A stretch of DNA of 64,000 nucleotides from JAWXUE01 sp044432925 (GCA_044432925.1 JAWXUE010000002.1:22437-86436), one strand, 5' to 3'. Numbered from the stretch's first letter, positions 46,997 to 56,762 are shown. Notes: a model not told the origin generated them from the letters alone. Made by a program: numbers and translations.

Positions 46997-47869
46997 ATGG
47001 AAAATAAAATAAACGTTGAACAGATTCAAAAAGCACAAAAAATTACCTCTATAATAAATAAAATAATAGTATATACATTCTTATGTTTTATGGCAATTAT
47101 TGTATTAATTCCATTCTATTGGATGATAAATACAGCATTTAAGAGTTCAAATGAGGTTTTACAATTCCCACCTACATTGTTTCCAAATACAATAGTATGG
47201 GAAAACTTTACACATGTTTTAACAACATCTAGTTTTGCTAGATATTTAGGAAATACAGTATTTGTTGGGGTTATATCAACTATATGTACTATTATAACAA
47301 CAACATTAGGAGCATTTGCTTTCTCAAGATTAGCATTTAAAGGTCAAAATTTATTGTTCTCAATCTTATTAGCAACAATGATGATTCCTGGAGAAATGTT
47401 TGTTATCACAAATTATATTACAGTTTCAAACTTTGGATGGTTAAACTCATATCAAGTATTGATAGTACCATTCGTAGTAAGTATATTCTATATATTCTTA
47501 TTAAGACAAAGTTTTAAACAAATACCAAATGAATTATATTATGCAGCAAAAGTAGATGGTACAGGAGATTTTAAATATCTAATTAAAGTTATGATACCAA
47601 TTGCTAAACCAACAATTATTACAATTATTATATTAGATTTAATGGGAGCTTGGAATTCATATATATGGCCAAATCTTGTTAATGAAGCAGAATATAAATT
47701 AATATCAAACTGGATGAGAGATTCGTTTACGGATACATTAAATGGTATTTCACAAGTGAACTACCAAATGATGTCATCATTCATAGTAACAATGCCTTTA
47801 TTCTTAGTATTCATCTTCTGTAGAAAGTTTATTATGCAGGGTGTATCAAGAAGTGGGATTAAAGGGTAA
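46997..47869 (+). CDS. ABC importer permease, UgpE/MalG-like
   Basis: The 290-aa protein has six membrane segments and the EAA loop YYAAKVDGTGDFKYLIKVMIPIAKP (about 181-205). It begins 12 nt after the first permease gene with GGGGG site. It ends with a short basic tail MQGVSRSGIKG, typical of MalG-type subunits. Together with the preceding permease it forms the channel. Confidence 0.92.
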   Translation: MENKINVEQIQKAQKITSIINKIIVYTFLCFMAIIVLIPFYWMINTAFKSSNEVLQFPPTLFPNTIVWENFTHVLTTSSFARYLGNTVFVGVISTICTIITTTLGAFAFSRLAFKGQNLLFSILLATMMIPGEMFVITNYITVSNFGWLNSYQVLIVPFVVSIFYIFLLRQSFKQIPNELYYAAKVDGTGDFKYLIKVMIPIAKPTIITIIILDLMGAWNSYIWPNLVNEAEYKLISNWMRDSFTDTLNGISQVNYQMMSSFIVTMPLFLVFIFCRKFIMQGVSRSGIKG

Positions 47870-47930
47870 TAAGTGGTATAACTTAGGCTAGACCTAATTT
47901 ATATATAAAAAAATCAAGGAGAAAATTATA

Positions 47931-49292
47931 ATGAAATTTAAAAAAGTTTTAACTTTAGGATTAGTTGCAACTTCAGCATTAACATTAAGTGCTTGTGGTG
48001 GAAGTTCAAGTAGTGACGGAATTGTTTTCTGGCATACAATGGGAGAAGCTAATATGGCAGTATTAGATTCAATTATTGCTGACTTCAACAAAATTTATCC
48101 AGAAATTAAAGTAACTCATGCTGCACAAGGTGGATTTGATGAGTTAAAAGAAAAAGTTTCAACTGCAATTCAAGGTGGAAATGAACCGAACTTAACTTAC
48201 GTTTATCCGGATCATGTTGCATCTTACTTATCTCAACAAGTTGTTGTTGATTTAGATACATTCATTGATAATACTAATAAAATTTCTTCAACTGGTATTG
48301 CAACAACTGATGCATTTGAAGATGATATCATTGGATATTCAACTGATGAACAAAATGACTTTATTGAAGGTTACTGGAATGAAGGAAAAGTTTATAACTC
48401 TTTAGGAACAATGTTCTCATTACCATTCTCAAAATCTACAGAAGCTATGTACTATAATAAAACTGCATTTGATGCAAATGGTTGGTCAGTTCCAACTACT
48501 TGGGATGAAATGTGGGCATTATGTGCAACAATTAAAGCTACTGAAGGTTACGAAGATGTAACTCCTTTTGGATATGATTCAGAAAATAACATGTTTATTA
48601 CATTATTAGAACAAAATAACTTACCTTATACTTCTAATGATGCAAGTAATAGATATACATTTAATACAACAGAAGCAGTATCATTATTTACTGATATTCA
48701 AAAATATTATAATGCTGGATATTTCACAACTAAAGCATTATCTGAGGATGAATATACTTCAACTCAATTTAAAGCTCAAGATTTATTAATGACTATCGGT
48801 TCTACAGGTGGAGCATCTTATAACTTACCTGATAAAGATGGTGATGGTGAATACGTATTTGAATACGGTGTAACAGCTATCCCTCAAGAAAGTAACCCAA
48901 TGTTAGGTGATGCAGTATCTAAAGTAATCCAACAAGGTCCTTCTTTAGCAATGTTAAATGATGGTTCTGAAAAAAATATGCAAACTTGGTTATTTATGAA
49001 ATATTTATTATCTCCAGAAGTATCTGCGACATATTCAATGTCAACAGGATATTCTCCAGTTAGAAAATCTTCTTTAGAATTAGATTATTTCCAAGAATTT
49101 GTTGGATTAGGAACAATTCAAGCAAATAGTTTACAAGTTGCAATTGAGCAAAATGATTCATATTATACTTCATTAGCATTTAATGGTTCATCAAATGCTC
49201 GTGTACAAGTAGGATTCATTATGGAAAAAATTTGTTTATCAGGAACTGATGTTGCTCAAGCATTTAAAGATGCAATTGATGAATTAAAATAA
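47931..49292 (+). CDS. Extracellular solute-binding lipoprotein, family 1 (UgpB-like)
   Basis: The 453-aa protein has lipobox LSAC (Cys about 22) and a family 1 binding-protein fold: WHTMGEANMAVLDSIIADFNK near the start, SKSTEAMYYNKTAF, and ATYSMSTGYSPVRKSSLEL towards the end. It captures the imported ligand and hands it to the two permeases. The family binds sugars, glycerol-3-phosphate, or oligosaccharides; the operon context with nucleases suggests a nucleoside or deoxyribose-containing ligand, which is inference. AGGAG precedes the start after a 61-nt gap. Confidence 0.9.
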   Translation: MKFKKVLTLGLVATSALTLSACGGSSSSDGIVFWHTMGEANMAVLDSIIADFNKIYPEIKVTHAAQGGFDELKEKVSTAIQGGNEPNLTYVYPDHVASYLSQQVVVDLDTFIDNTNKISSTGIATTDAFEDDIIGYSTDEQNDFIEGYWNEGKVYNSLGTMFSLPFSKSTEAMYYNKTAFDANGWSVPTTWDEMWALCATIKATEGYEDVTPFGYDSENNMFITLLEQNNLPYTSNDASNRYTFNTTEAVSLFTDIQKYYNAGYFTTKALSEDEYTSTQFKAQDLLMTIGSTGGASYNLPDKDGDGEYVFEYGVTAIPQESNPMLGDAVSKVIQQGPSLAMLNDGSEKNMQTWLFMKYLLSPEVSATYSMSTGYSPVRKSSLELDYFQEFVGLGTIQANSLQVAIEQNDSYYTSLAFNGSSNARVQVGFIMEKICLSGTDVAQAFKDAIDELK

Positions 49293-49311
49293 TTTAGAAA
49301 AGAAAAAAAAT

Positions 49312-50562
49312 ATGAAAAAAATTATAATAATTATAGCTCTAGCATTTAGTGTTTTATCACTAAGTGCTTGTGGCTCAGAAAAAATGGAAGACTTCGCTTC
49401 TGGTGTAACATTAGATGCATCAAAATACGAAGGTAAATCTTTCCTTAACGATGGTATAGGTGAAGTAACTTTATTTAGAAATGTAGATGGAGATACTGCA
49501 CACTTTGTTGATGGAACAAGTGAATCATTTAGTGTTCGTTTTTTAGGAGTAGATACTCCTGAATCAACTGGTAAAATTGAATTATGGGGTAAAGGTGCTT
49601 CAAAATTCACAGCTGATAAATTAAGCAATGCTGAAACAATTGTTTTACAAAGTAATTCATCTTCAACTGAATCAGACTCAAATGGTAGATATTTAGCATG
49701 GGTTTGGGTTGATGGAAGATTATTAAATCTTGAATTAGTTCAAGAAGGTTATTCTATGTATGGTTCAGTATCAGGTTCACCTTATGCATCAGTAATGATG
49801 GATGCTGACTTACAAGCTCAAGCATTTAAATTAAGAATTTGGAGTGATGAAGAAGATCCAGATTACTTTTATGGTGATGCTGTTGAAGTAACATTAAAAG
49901 AATTAAGAGATAATATTGAAGAATATAACGGTTTAAAAGTTACATTTGAAGGTATTGTTTATAAAGCACCAGGAACTGATGGTTACTTACAAGCTGAATT
50001 CGAAGGTAAATATTACGGAATATATGTGTTTACACAATATAGTTCTGAAATTGCTAAAGCATTCGATATTGGTAACGAATTACAAGTAACTGGACAAGTT
50101 GCATATTATGAACCAACTGTAGGTAGCGGAAGTTATCAAATAGTTGATGTTAAATATAGCACAATTCAATCATTAAAAACAGAAGATGATATTAAAATAT
50201 TATCTACTAAAAATCCTGTTGTTATAAATGAAGTTTTATTACCGGAATTAGATATTGAAATTAATCCAAATTTAGAAAGAACATTAGTTCAAATAAATGG
50301 TTTAACAGCAATATCAGATGGATCATATACAGCTGCATCATCTGGACATATTACTCTTATATGTGTAGATGAAGATGGTAATAAAATACAAGTGTATATT
50401 AGAAAAGATTATTCAGTTAATTTTAATAGTGTTAAGTTAACTAGCCATACTCAAATAATTACGTATTGTCAATCAAATACGATAAATATTAAAGGTATTG
50501 TTACTCAATACCAAGGTAATTTCCAAATTGAAATAACTTCATCTGGGGATTTCATTCTATAA
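49312..50562 (+). CDS. Staphylococcal-nuclease-like lipoprotein with OB-type tail
   Basis: The 416-aa protein has lipobox LSAC (C20), then a thermonuclease domain (~45-190) with the catalytic set: D59/D61 in NVDGDT, R76 in VRFLGVDTPE with D81, T82 and E84, and R126 in NGRYLAW, corresponding to D21, R35, D40, T41, E43 and R87 of the Staphylococcus enzyme. Residues ~195-416 form two OB-like modules. It cuts DNA and RNA with calcium outside the cell. It follows the binding protein by 19 nt with no clear ribosome site (only A-rich AGAAAAGAAAAA). Mycoplasma homologues (MG_186, mhp379) lie beside the same kind of importer, which supports the pairing. Confidence 0.93.
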   Translation: MKKIIIIIALAFSVLSLSACGSEKMEDFASGVTLDASKYEGKSFLNDGIGEVTLFRNVDGDTAHFVDGTSESFSVRFLGVDTPESTGKIELWGKGASKFTADKLSNAETIVLQSNSSSTESDSNGRYLAWVWVDGRLLNLELVQEGYSMYGSVSGSPYASVMMDADLQAQAFKLRIWSDEEDPDYFYGDAVEVTLKELRDNIEEYNGLKVTFEGIVYKAPGTDGYLQAEFEGKYYGIYVFTQYSSEIAKAFDIGNELQVTGQVAYYEPTVGSGSYQIVDVKYSTIQSLKTEDDIKILSTKNPVVINEVLLPELDIEINPNLERTLVQINGLTAISDGSYTAASSGHITLICVDEDGNKIQVYIRKDYSVNFNSVKLTSHTQIITYCQSNTINIKGIVTQYQGNFQIEITSSGDFIL

Positions 50563-50579
50563 AAATCAAGGAGAAAAAC

Positions 50580-52136
50580 ATGAAAAAATTATTAATTGCT
50601 TTATGTAGTATTGGTGTTTTATTTAGTATGACAGCATGTGGCGCTAGCGAAGAAGATATAGCTGACGTAGCAAATGCTAAAACAAGATTATATTATGATA
50701 TATTTGAATCAGCTGTTGCATCTGATTTCACATTAACAACTAATTGTGCTTTTGATGTAAAAGCTACTTACAAATCAAGTAACGAAGATGTTATTGAAAT
50801 TGTAACAACTGATGGTGTAACAACTGGTGTTGTTACAAGACCTGCTGAAGATGAAGAAAATGTAAAAGTTACATTAACAGCTACATTAACTAAAGGTGAT
50901 GCAAAAGATACTAAAGACTTTGAAGTTGAAGTTGCTAAAATGCCTTCTGCTGAAAAAGTATCAATTGAATCAACATTTAACGCTACAAGTAATTACGTAA
51001 ATTTATGTGAAGGTACTATTGTTGTATCTACAGTTGTAAAATACGGATTCTATGTAACTAATAATGCTGGATTATATGTATATGTTAACTCAGATGCAAA
51101 ACATCCATCAACTTTAGCTGCTGGTGATAGTATTACAGTTGTTGGTCAATTAGCAACAAGTGCTGGTAGAGTTCAAATTACTATGGATTCTATGTCAGTA
51201 GTAACTACTGGACAAACAGTAACTAATGTACCTGCAGATATCGAATTATCTGAATTAAATGATTTAAAATCAGAACAAGATTCTTACGGATACTTTACAA
51301 TTGAAGGTATCGTATTAGTTTCTGAAATTGGTGGATATGATACTACAAGAATAGTAGATGCTGAAGGTAATACTTATATTACATTCCATTACCATTCAAC
51401 TGCATTATCAACTTTAAACACTTATGAAAATCAATTAGTTGAAGTAAATGTTTATACTTATCAAATGAATTCTACAGTTGGTATGTACATCTTATTTAAC
51501 GGTGTAGCAGCTGATATTACAGTTAAAGATGCTAACCCGACAATCCCTGAAGAAACACAACCTGAAGCAACAGTTGTAACTTTCGAAGAATTTTATTCTT
51601 CAGCAAAAGGTGATTATGTAACAATAGAAGATGTAACAATAGTTGCTAAATCTTCAGAAGGAACATTTGTTACTGATGGTACAAACACTTTATATATTAG
51701 AACATTAGCAAATCAAGAAGTAGGATCTGTAGTTAATGCAACATTTACAAAAGATACTTATAGTAGTTCTGTAGTAGGTGGAAACGATGCAACATTTGAA
51801 GTTGTTGCTGATGGTGTAGCATCAACTGTTACTCCAACAGATATTACAATTGCTGGATTAAATGATTTAACAGCTAATGATGCAAGTATTATTACATCTT
51901 ATACTGTAACAGGTACTTTAGAATATATTACATCAGGAAGTTATACTAACTTATACTTAGTTGATGGTGATGATAGCATAGTTATTAACTACTTAAATGA
52001 TGCAACATCATTAAGTGTTTTAGCTGATTTAGAAGGACAAGAAGTAACAATCAATGTATTTATTTTCTATATAACTACTGCTCCAGTTGTTAACGTATTC
52101 TTCTACGGAACAGCAGATGATGTAGTTACAGCTTAA
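50580..52136 (+). CDS. Lipoprotein with Ig and four OB-like modules
   Basis: The 518-aa protein has lipobox MTAC (Cys 20), an Ig-like module (~25-125: YKSSNEDVIEIVTTDG) and four OB-like modules in two pairs (~130-310 and ~340-515), each pair having YVTNNAGLYVYVNS or FVTDGTNTLYIRT-type strands and GDSITVVGQL or SVVNATF turns. OB modules of this form often bind single-stranded nucleic acid or polysaccharide. It is the last gene of the riboswitch operon and ends before a strong terminator, so it is probably a DNA-capture lipoprotein, as inference. AAGGAG precedes ATG 50580. Confidence 0.85.
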   Translation: MKKLLIALCSIGVLFSMTACGASEEDIADVANAKTRLYYDIFESAVASDFTLTTNCAFDVKATYKSSNEDVIEIVTTDGVTTGVVTRPAEDEENVKVTLTATLTKGDAKDTKDFEVEVAKMPSAEKVSIESTFNATSNYVNLCEGTIVVSTVVKYGFYVTNNAGLYVYVNSDAKHPSTLAAGDSITVVGQLATSAGRVQITMDSMSVVTTGQTVTNVPADIELSELNDLKSEQDSYGYFTIEGIVLVSEIGGYDTTRIVDAEGNTYITFHYHSTALSTLNTYENQLVEVNVYTYQMNSTVGMYILFNGVAADITVKDANPTIPEETQPEATVVTFEEFYSSAKGDYVTIEDVTIVAKSSEGTFVTDGTNTLYIRTLANQEVGSVVNATFTKDTYSSSVVGGNDATFEVVADGVASTVTPTDITIAGLNDLTANDASIITSYTVTGTLEYITSGSYTNLYLVDGDDSIVINYLNDATSLSVLADLEGQEVTINVFIFYITTAPVVNVFFYGTADDVVTA

Positions 52137-52146
52137 TATAAAATTT

Positions 52147-52173
52147 AGAAACCCTTATGGGTTTCTTTTTTTT
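52147..52173 (+). terminator. Terminator of the riboswitch importer/nuclease operon
   Basis: AGAAACCC (52147-52154) pairs with GGGTTTCT (52159-52166), TTAT loop, followed by eight Ts. It fixes the operon end 11 nt after the OB lipoprotein gene. Confidence 0.92.
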
Positions 52174-52211
52174 ATGTAAAATTGTGTTATTAATTTATAA
52201 AATATCATTAA

Positions 52212-52222
52212 TATGTTATAAT
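52212..52222 (+). promoter_or_regulatory. Extended -10 promoter of the second nuclease unit
   Basis: TATGTTATAAT contains TATAAT at 52217-52222, 22 bp before ATG 52245. It marks a separate unit after the strong terminator. Confidence 0.65.
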
Positions 52223-52244
52223 AAGACATAAAGCGGGTGTTAAT

Positions 52245-53039
52245 ATGATTTTATATAATTCAATAACAAAAAAAATAATATTCTTTTTCACTATAGGATT
52301 AGGAACAATAATAGTAGGACATATATTAGTAACTTTATTAATAAACAATACAATGTTTTATGGTACGCTATCAATGTTAACTTTCTTTTTATTATCAACA
52401 ATAATTTTAACTTGTTTATCAATATTAATTGTTAAAACAACTAGAAAAACAAAAGCAATATATAAAGAGATATTAGAAAATTGTGATCCTAAAAAAGCAT
52501 TAATACAAGTAGATGATTGTTTAGATGATTTATTATCTAAAAAACATTTACCAAAATTAAAGTTATTAAAAGTAATGATATTATTTAGATTAGGTGAATA
52601 TGAAGATGCTAAGACTGTATTAAATGATAATATTTATGAAAGTACATCTGATAAAACAACAATTATCTTATGGGAACATAATAAGAATATGATAGCATCA
52701 GCATTAAAAGATTATGATATAAAAGAAAAACATGAAAACTTTTTAGAATTAATAAAAGCATTTCCTAAAGAAGCTAACTTTATAAAAGAATATCAAGAAG
52801 CTCAAATAAATTATTACAATCTTTGTATAAATCAATTTGATGGTTTAATAGAATATTATGAAAAAGAATTAAGTATTTGTAACACGAATGCTGAAAAAGT
52901 AAGTTACAATGCTAATCTAGCAAAAATATATAGTAAATCAGATAAAGAAAAAGCAAAAGAATGTATAGATATAGTATTACAATTAGGTAATACAATGAAA
53001 GTAGTAGAAGATTGTAAAAAATTATTGGAGGTATTATAA
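52245..53039 (+). CDS. Two-TM protein with TPR-like helices
   Basis: The 264-aa protein has two membrane segments (about 10-32 and 42-64) and then ~190 residues of paired helices (LLKVMILFRLGEYEDAKTVLND, NANLAKIYSKSDKEKAKECI) that look like tetratricopeptide repeats on the cytoplasmic side. It shares a base with the next gene (TAATG), a lamin-tail nuclease lipoprotein. No specific family recognised; TPR domains usually hold protein partners, so an assembly role for surface enzymes is possible. Confidence 0.65.
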   Translation: MILYNSITKKIIFFFTIGLGTIIVGHILVTLLINNTMFYGTLSMLTFFLLSTIILTCLSILIVKTTRKTKAIYKEILENCDPKKALIQVDDCLDDLLSKKHLPKLKLLKVMILFRLGEYEDAKTVLNDNIYESTSDKTTIILWEHNKNMIASALKDYDIKEKHENFLELIKAFPKEANFIKEYQEAQINYYNLCINQFDGLIEYYEKELSICNTNAEKVSYNANLAKIYSKSDKEKAKECIDIVLQLGNTMKVVEDCKKLLEVL

Positions 53040-54181
53040 TGAAAAAAATAATAACATTAATATTTAGTTTAGCTATAATAACTACACTTAGTGCTTGCGG
53101 TAAAGATGAAGTAGTAGTAGACTTATTATTTTCTGAATATGTAGAAGGTGCTCAATATTCTAAAGCAGTTGAAATATATAATCCATTAGATAAAGCAGTA
53201 GACTTAAGTAAATATTCAATAGGTGTATATAAAGATGGTCAAACATTAAAAACATATGATATAAAATTAGAAGGTACACTAGAATCAAAAGGTTGTTATG
53301 TTGTAGCATATAATGAATCTAGTCAAGAACTACTAGAAAAAGCAGATTTAATAACAGAGGATTTATATTTTACAGGTGATGATCCTATTGTTTTATTTAA
53401 TGGAACTAAAACAATATCAACACTAGGATTAATAAGTTCATTATCAGTAGTATATGGTAGAGATACAACAATGGTAAAATTAGATGCTGATTCTAATATA
53501 GGAAATAATAAATATATAAAATCTGATTGGATAGAATATGTTTGTGATGAATACCAATACTTAGGTACAACAGAACATGATATAACATTAGAAGATTTAC
53601 TTGCTGGTCCTCAATTAATTGATGAATGGCTTAATACTCCATTCTTTCCTGAAGGAACAACAAGTACTAACTTTTTAACTAGAACTGGAACAGGTGGAGC
53701 TGAAGAAGTAAAATTAAAATATCATAATGATGGTGATACAACAATATTCTATTATCCAGAATCATGGGATTATTTAAATTTAGATGAAACAGAAAATAGA
53801 TTAAGATACTTTGGAATAGATACACCTGAATCTTCATCAAGTGTAGCACCAGATCCTTGGGGGAAAACAGCTTCAGCATATGTTGAAGAAATATTAAAAA
53901 ATGCTACAACAATACATATTCAATCAGTAGAAGGATATACAGTAAGTGGTTCATTTAATAGATTACTAGGATTAGTATGGGTTGATGGAGTATTATTACA
54001 AAATGAAATAATTAAAATGGGTTATTCAGAATTTACACATTCAACATTACCATTTGGTGAAAGTAACTTCCCTATAACATCATATTTAAAATATAATGCC
54101 AATTTAGCTGAGTTAAAAGGTCTAGCTATATGGGGACAAAAAGATCCAACATGGAATTACGATACAAATTTACCTTTATAA
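53039..54181 (+). CDS. Lamin-tail plus staphylococcal-nuclease-like lipoprotein
   Basis: The 380-aa protein has lipobox LSAC (C20), an N-terminal lamin-tail domain (~28-175: FSEYVEGAQYSKAVEIYNPL, FTGDDPIVLFNG, WIEYV) and a C-terminal thermonuclease domain (~215-380) with DGDT (231-234), R256 in LRYFGIDTPESS with D261, T262 and E264, and R308 in NRLLGLVW. All catalytic residues are present. The fusion places a probable DNA- or surface-binding module ahead of the enzyme, in the opposite order to the Ig/OB/lamin-tail lipoproteins. Translationally coupled to the TPR membrane protein before it. Confidence 0.93.
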   Translation: MKKIITLIFSLAIITTLSACGKDEVVVDLLFSEYVEGAQYSKAVEIYNPLDKAVDLSKYSIGVYKDGQTLKTYDIKLEGTLESKGCYVVAYNESSQELLEKADLITEDLYFTGDDPIVLFNGTKTISTLGLISSLSVVYGRDTTMVKLDADSNIGNNKYIKSDWIEYVCDEYQYLGTTEHDITLEDLLAGPQLIDEWLNTPFFPEGTTSTNFLTRTGTGGAEEVKLKYHNDGDTTIFYYPESWDYLNLDETENRLRYFGIDTPESSSSVAPDPWGKTASAYVEEILKNATTIHIQSVEGYTVSGSFNRLLGLVWVDGVLLQNEIIKMGYSEFTHSTLPFGESNFPITSYLKYNANLAELKGLAIWGQKDPTWNYDTNLPL

Positions 54182-54193
54182 AGGAATGATACA

Positions 54194-54862
54194 ATGAAAA
54201 AATACATAATATTAATTATATTCTTTGCTGGGTTATTTATGAATTTCTACTCAGTATATAATAATGAAATAAATAATCATCAAAAACAATTAGTTGTTGA
54301 AGCAGCAGAATCTAATAATTACGATTTCTTTTTAAAGTTAAATACATATTATGAAGAAACATACGAATTCAACAATAATTATGTTTTAATAAATAAAATT
54401 TATACTGATTATAATGATACATTAAGTTATAATGTTATAATTAGACATTTAGACGATTTAGAATTATTAAGTGATGAAGATTTAGAAATAACATTCACAG
54501 GTGATGAAGGTACTCTAACAACTATTCAATACACTTCATATTACAATGCATATAAAATATTTAATTTACAAATAGCTAAAGATGATATTGTAGAAAATTG
54601 TGGAACATTAAATAATATATCTTTAAAAAACCAAGAAGGAGAAGTTAAATTCTCATATGATCTTAATATTAACTTGGATAATTTAACAAAAGAATATTTA
54701 GAAAAACAAGAAAAAGGTTATACTGAATTAGAAACAAAAGAGTTGTTAAAACTTGATTCATATAGCAATATATTTAAACAATTAGCAATATTTTTAGGGT
54801 TATATACTATAGCTGTATTACTTTTCTTTGCTGGTAAGTGGATATATATAAATAAATTATAA
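54194..54862 (+). CDS. Membrane protein with both-end TM segments, unknown function
   Basis: The 222-aa protein has an N-terminal hydrophobic segment (~4-22) and a C-terminal one (~196-217), with ~170 outside residues rich in Asn, Asp and Tyr between them. No family recognised. It begins 12 nt after the lamin-tail nuclease with AAGGA and is last in the unit ended by the terminator at 54868. Its charge and topology make it a likely accessory of the surface nucleases. Confidence 0.6.
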   Translation: MKKYIILIIFFAGLFMNFYSVYNNEINNHQKQLVVEAAESNNYDFFLKLNTYYEETYEFNNNYVLINKIYTDYNDTLSYNVIIRHLDDLELLSDEDLEITFTGDEGTLTTIQYTSYYNAYKIFNLQIAKDDIVENCGTLNNISLKNQEGEVKFSYDLNINLDNLTKEYLEKQEKGYTELETKELLKLDSYSNIFKQLAIFLGLYTIAVLLFFAGKWIYINKL

Positions 54863-54867
54863 TAAAC

Positions 54868-54938
54868 AAAAGAGGTTTTACTAAAAAAATGGGTTTATGA
54901 AAACATTTTTAGTCAGTTTAACTTCTTTTTTTTCTTTA
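54868..54938 (+). terminator. Long terminator-like hairpin after the second nuclease unit
   Basis: AAAAGAGGTTTTACTAAAAA and TTTTTAGTCAGTTTAACTTC pair with a few mismatches around a ~16-nt loop and lead into a T-rich run (54923-54938). Confidence 0.7.
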
Positions 54939-55023
54939 TTTTTCGAAAAATATATTGTAAAATAAAAGTGTAGTGAAAGAAGTGTAGATTTTCAAAAAAA
55001 AAAGAAAATATAGGAGAAATATA

Positions 55024-56745
55024 ATGAAAAAATTATTTGCTTTAACTTTAACACTTATGTCAGTATTTGCTTTAACAGCATGTAATGACGAAACAACTCC
55101 GAGTACATCGGAAAGTGCTGCACAAACTGTACTTAATAGTATAACAGTGCAAACGACAGCTGAGGAAGATTTTACTCTTGAAACAGCTAAAGATGATGTA
55201 ACTATTACATGGACATCTAGTAACGCTGCAATCGCAATTAGCGGTTCAAAAGCAACAGTTACTCAAGGTGAGTCTGATGTTGATGTTACATTAACAGCAA
55301 AAGCCGTAAAAGGTGATGATGAAAAAACAAAAGATTTTTCTGTAAAAGTTCTAAAATTAGAAAAAGTTATTGTAACAACAATAGCTGATGCTCTAACTTC
55401 AGAAGATGGTACAACTGTAGAATTAAGTCATGTAACAGTACTTAAATCTTATACAAGCGGTACACACTTTACAGATGGTACAAATGTAATTTATGCATAT
55501 GGTACAAAAAGCTTAACTGAGGGAGATAGTTACAGTATTGTAGCAGAAAAAGCAAGTTATGCTGGGTCACCTCAAGTTAAATCAGCCGTTATAACAAAAC
55601 TTGACGGTGTAGAATCAAAAACAATTGAACCAACAGTAGCAACAGTAGCACAAATTAACGCTGTTACAGATGGTTTAGATTATAAATATTATACAGTAAC
55701 TGGAACAGTTGATGCTTCAGGTGTATTCTTAGTTGATGGTGATGATATGATTGCTATAAGCAGTTATAGTCAAGCAAGTTCAACAACTGCTTTGAAACTA
55801 TATAATGGTTTAGAAGTAACAATCAATATATTCCTTACAGGAGGATATAAAGATTATAAAGAAGTTTTAACTTATGTAACTGAAGAAGAATTAGCTAATT
55901 TAGATATATCTGATTCAGATAGAGTAAATGCAGCAATGAATGTACTTACTATAACAAATGAAACTATGATAGATTTAGAATTACCATTAGTTGGTTCATT
56001 AGGAACTACAATAACATGGACATCAAATAATGAAGCTGTATTAGCAGCTGATGGTACAGTTAATAGACAATCAGTTGATACTGATGTAACTTTAACAGCA
56101 TCATTTACATTAGGAGAAGTAACTAGTACTAAAGATTATGTTGTAACAGTAATTAGTTCTGAACAAACAACATCTACTGATGTATTCATTAGTGAATATT
56201 ATGAAGGTAAATCTAACGATAAATATATCGAACTTTATAATCCGACATCTTCAGCAGTTGATTTAAGTATTTATAAATTACATATGTATTCAAATGACAA
56301 TGTAACTGGTACAAATATTACACTTCCAAGTAGTATTCCTGCTTACGGATGCGTTATAATATACAACACATCTTCAAGCGCAACGATAAAAGAATTACTT
56401 GCCGATATGATTGCTGATGGGACTGCTATTACAGGTGGTGTAGCTCATAATGGTGATGATAGATTTGCATTATTAAAAAATGAAAATATTATTGATGTTT
56501 TTGGAGTGTTAGAAGTACGTCAAGATCTTTCATTCCCTGATGGTGGATCATCTGTAGATCATAGTGTTATTAGACTTGAAGGCTATGGAGCATCAACTAC
56601 ATGGAATACATCTGAATGGAAAACAACTTCAGTAGATGATGATACAGCATTGAATAATTTAGGTATTCATACATTTACAAATGAAGTTTCTGTTAATTTA
56701 ATAGAAGCAGTTTTAGAAAATAAACAAAATAACTTAGTGTTATAA
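55024..56745 (+). CDS. Lipoprotein with Ig, OB, Ig and lamin-tail domains
   Basis: The 573-aa protein has lipobox LTAC (Cys 20), a first Ig-like module (~35-115), an OB-like module (~118-290: GTHFTDGTNVIYAYGTKSLTEGD), a second Ig (~300-378: ITWTSNNEAVLAADGTV) and a lamin-tail domain (~383-560: FISEYYEGKSNDKYIELYNP, IDVFGVLEVRQD, DHSVIRLEGYG). Its domain order equals that of the lipoprotein at 41060, so they are paralogues. It has no catalytic motif. It is followed 18 nt later by a small OB lipoprotein. Confidence 0.88.
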   Translation: MKKLFALTLTLMSVFALTACNDETTPSTSESAAQTVLNSITVQTTAEEDFTLETAKDDVTITWTSSNAAIAISGSKATVTQGESDVDVTLTAKAVKGDDEKTKDFSVKVLKLEKVIVTTIADALTSEDGTTVELSHVTVLKSYTSGTHFTDGTNVIYAYGTKSLTEGDSYSIVAEKASYAGSPQVKSAVITKLDGVESKTIEPTVATVAQINAVTDGLDYKYYTVTGTVDASGVFLVDGDDMIAISSYSQASSTTALKLYNGLEVTINIFLTGGYKDYKEVLTYVTEEELANLDISDSDRVNAAMNVLTITNETMIDLELPLVGSLGTTITWTSNNEAVLAADGTVNRQSVDTDVTLTASFTLGEVTSTKDYVVTVISSEQTTSTDVFISEYYEGKSNDKYIELYNPTSSAVDLSIYKLHMYSNDNVTGTNITLPSSIPAYGCVIIYNTSSSATIKELLADMIADGTAITGGVAHNGDDRFALLKNENIIDVFGVLEVRQDLSFPDGGSSVDHSVIRLEGYGASTTWNTSEWKTTSVDDDTALNNLGIHTFTNEVSVNLIEAVLENKQNNLVL

Positions 56746-56762
56746 TAATAGGGGAAAATAAA

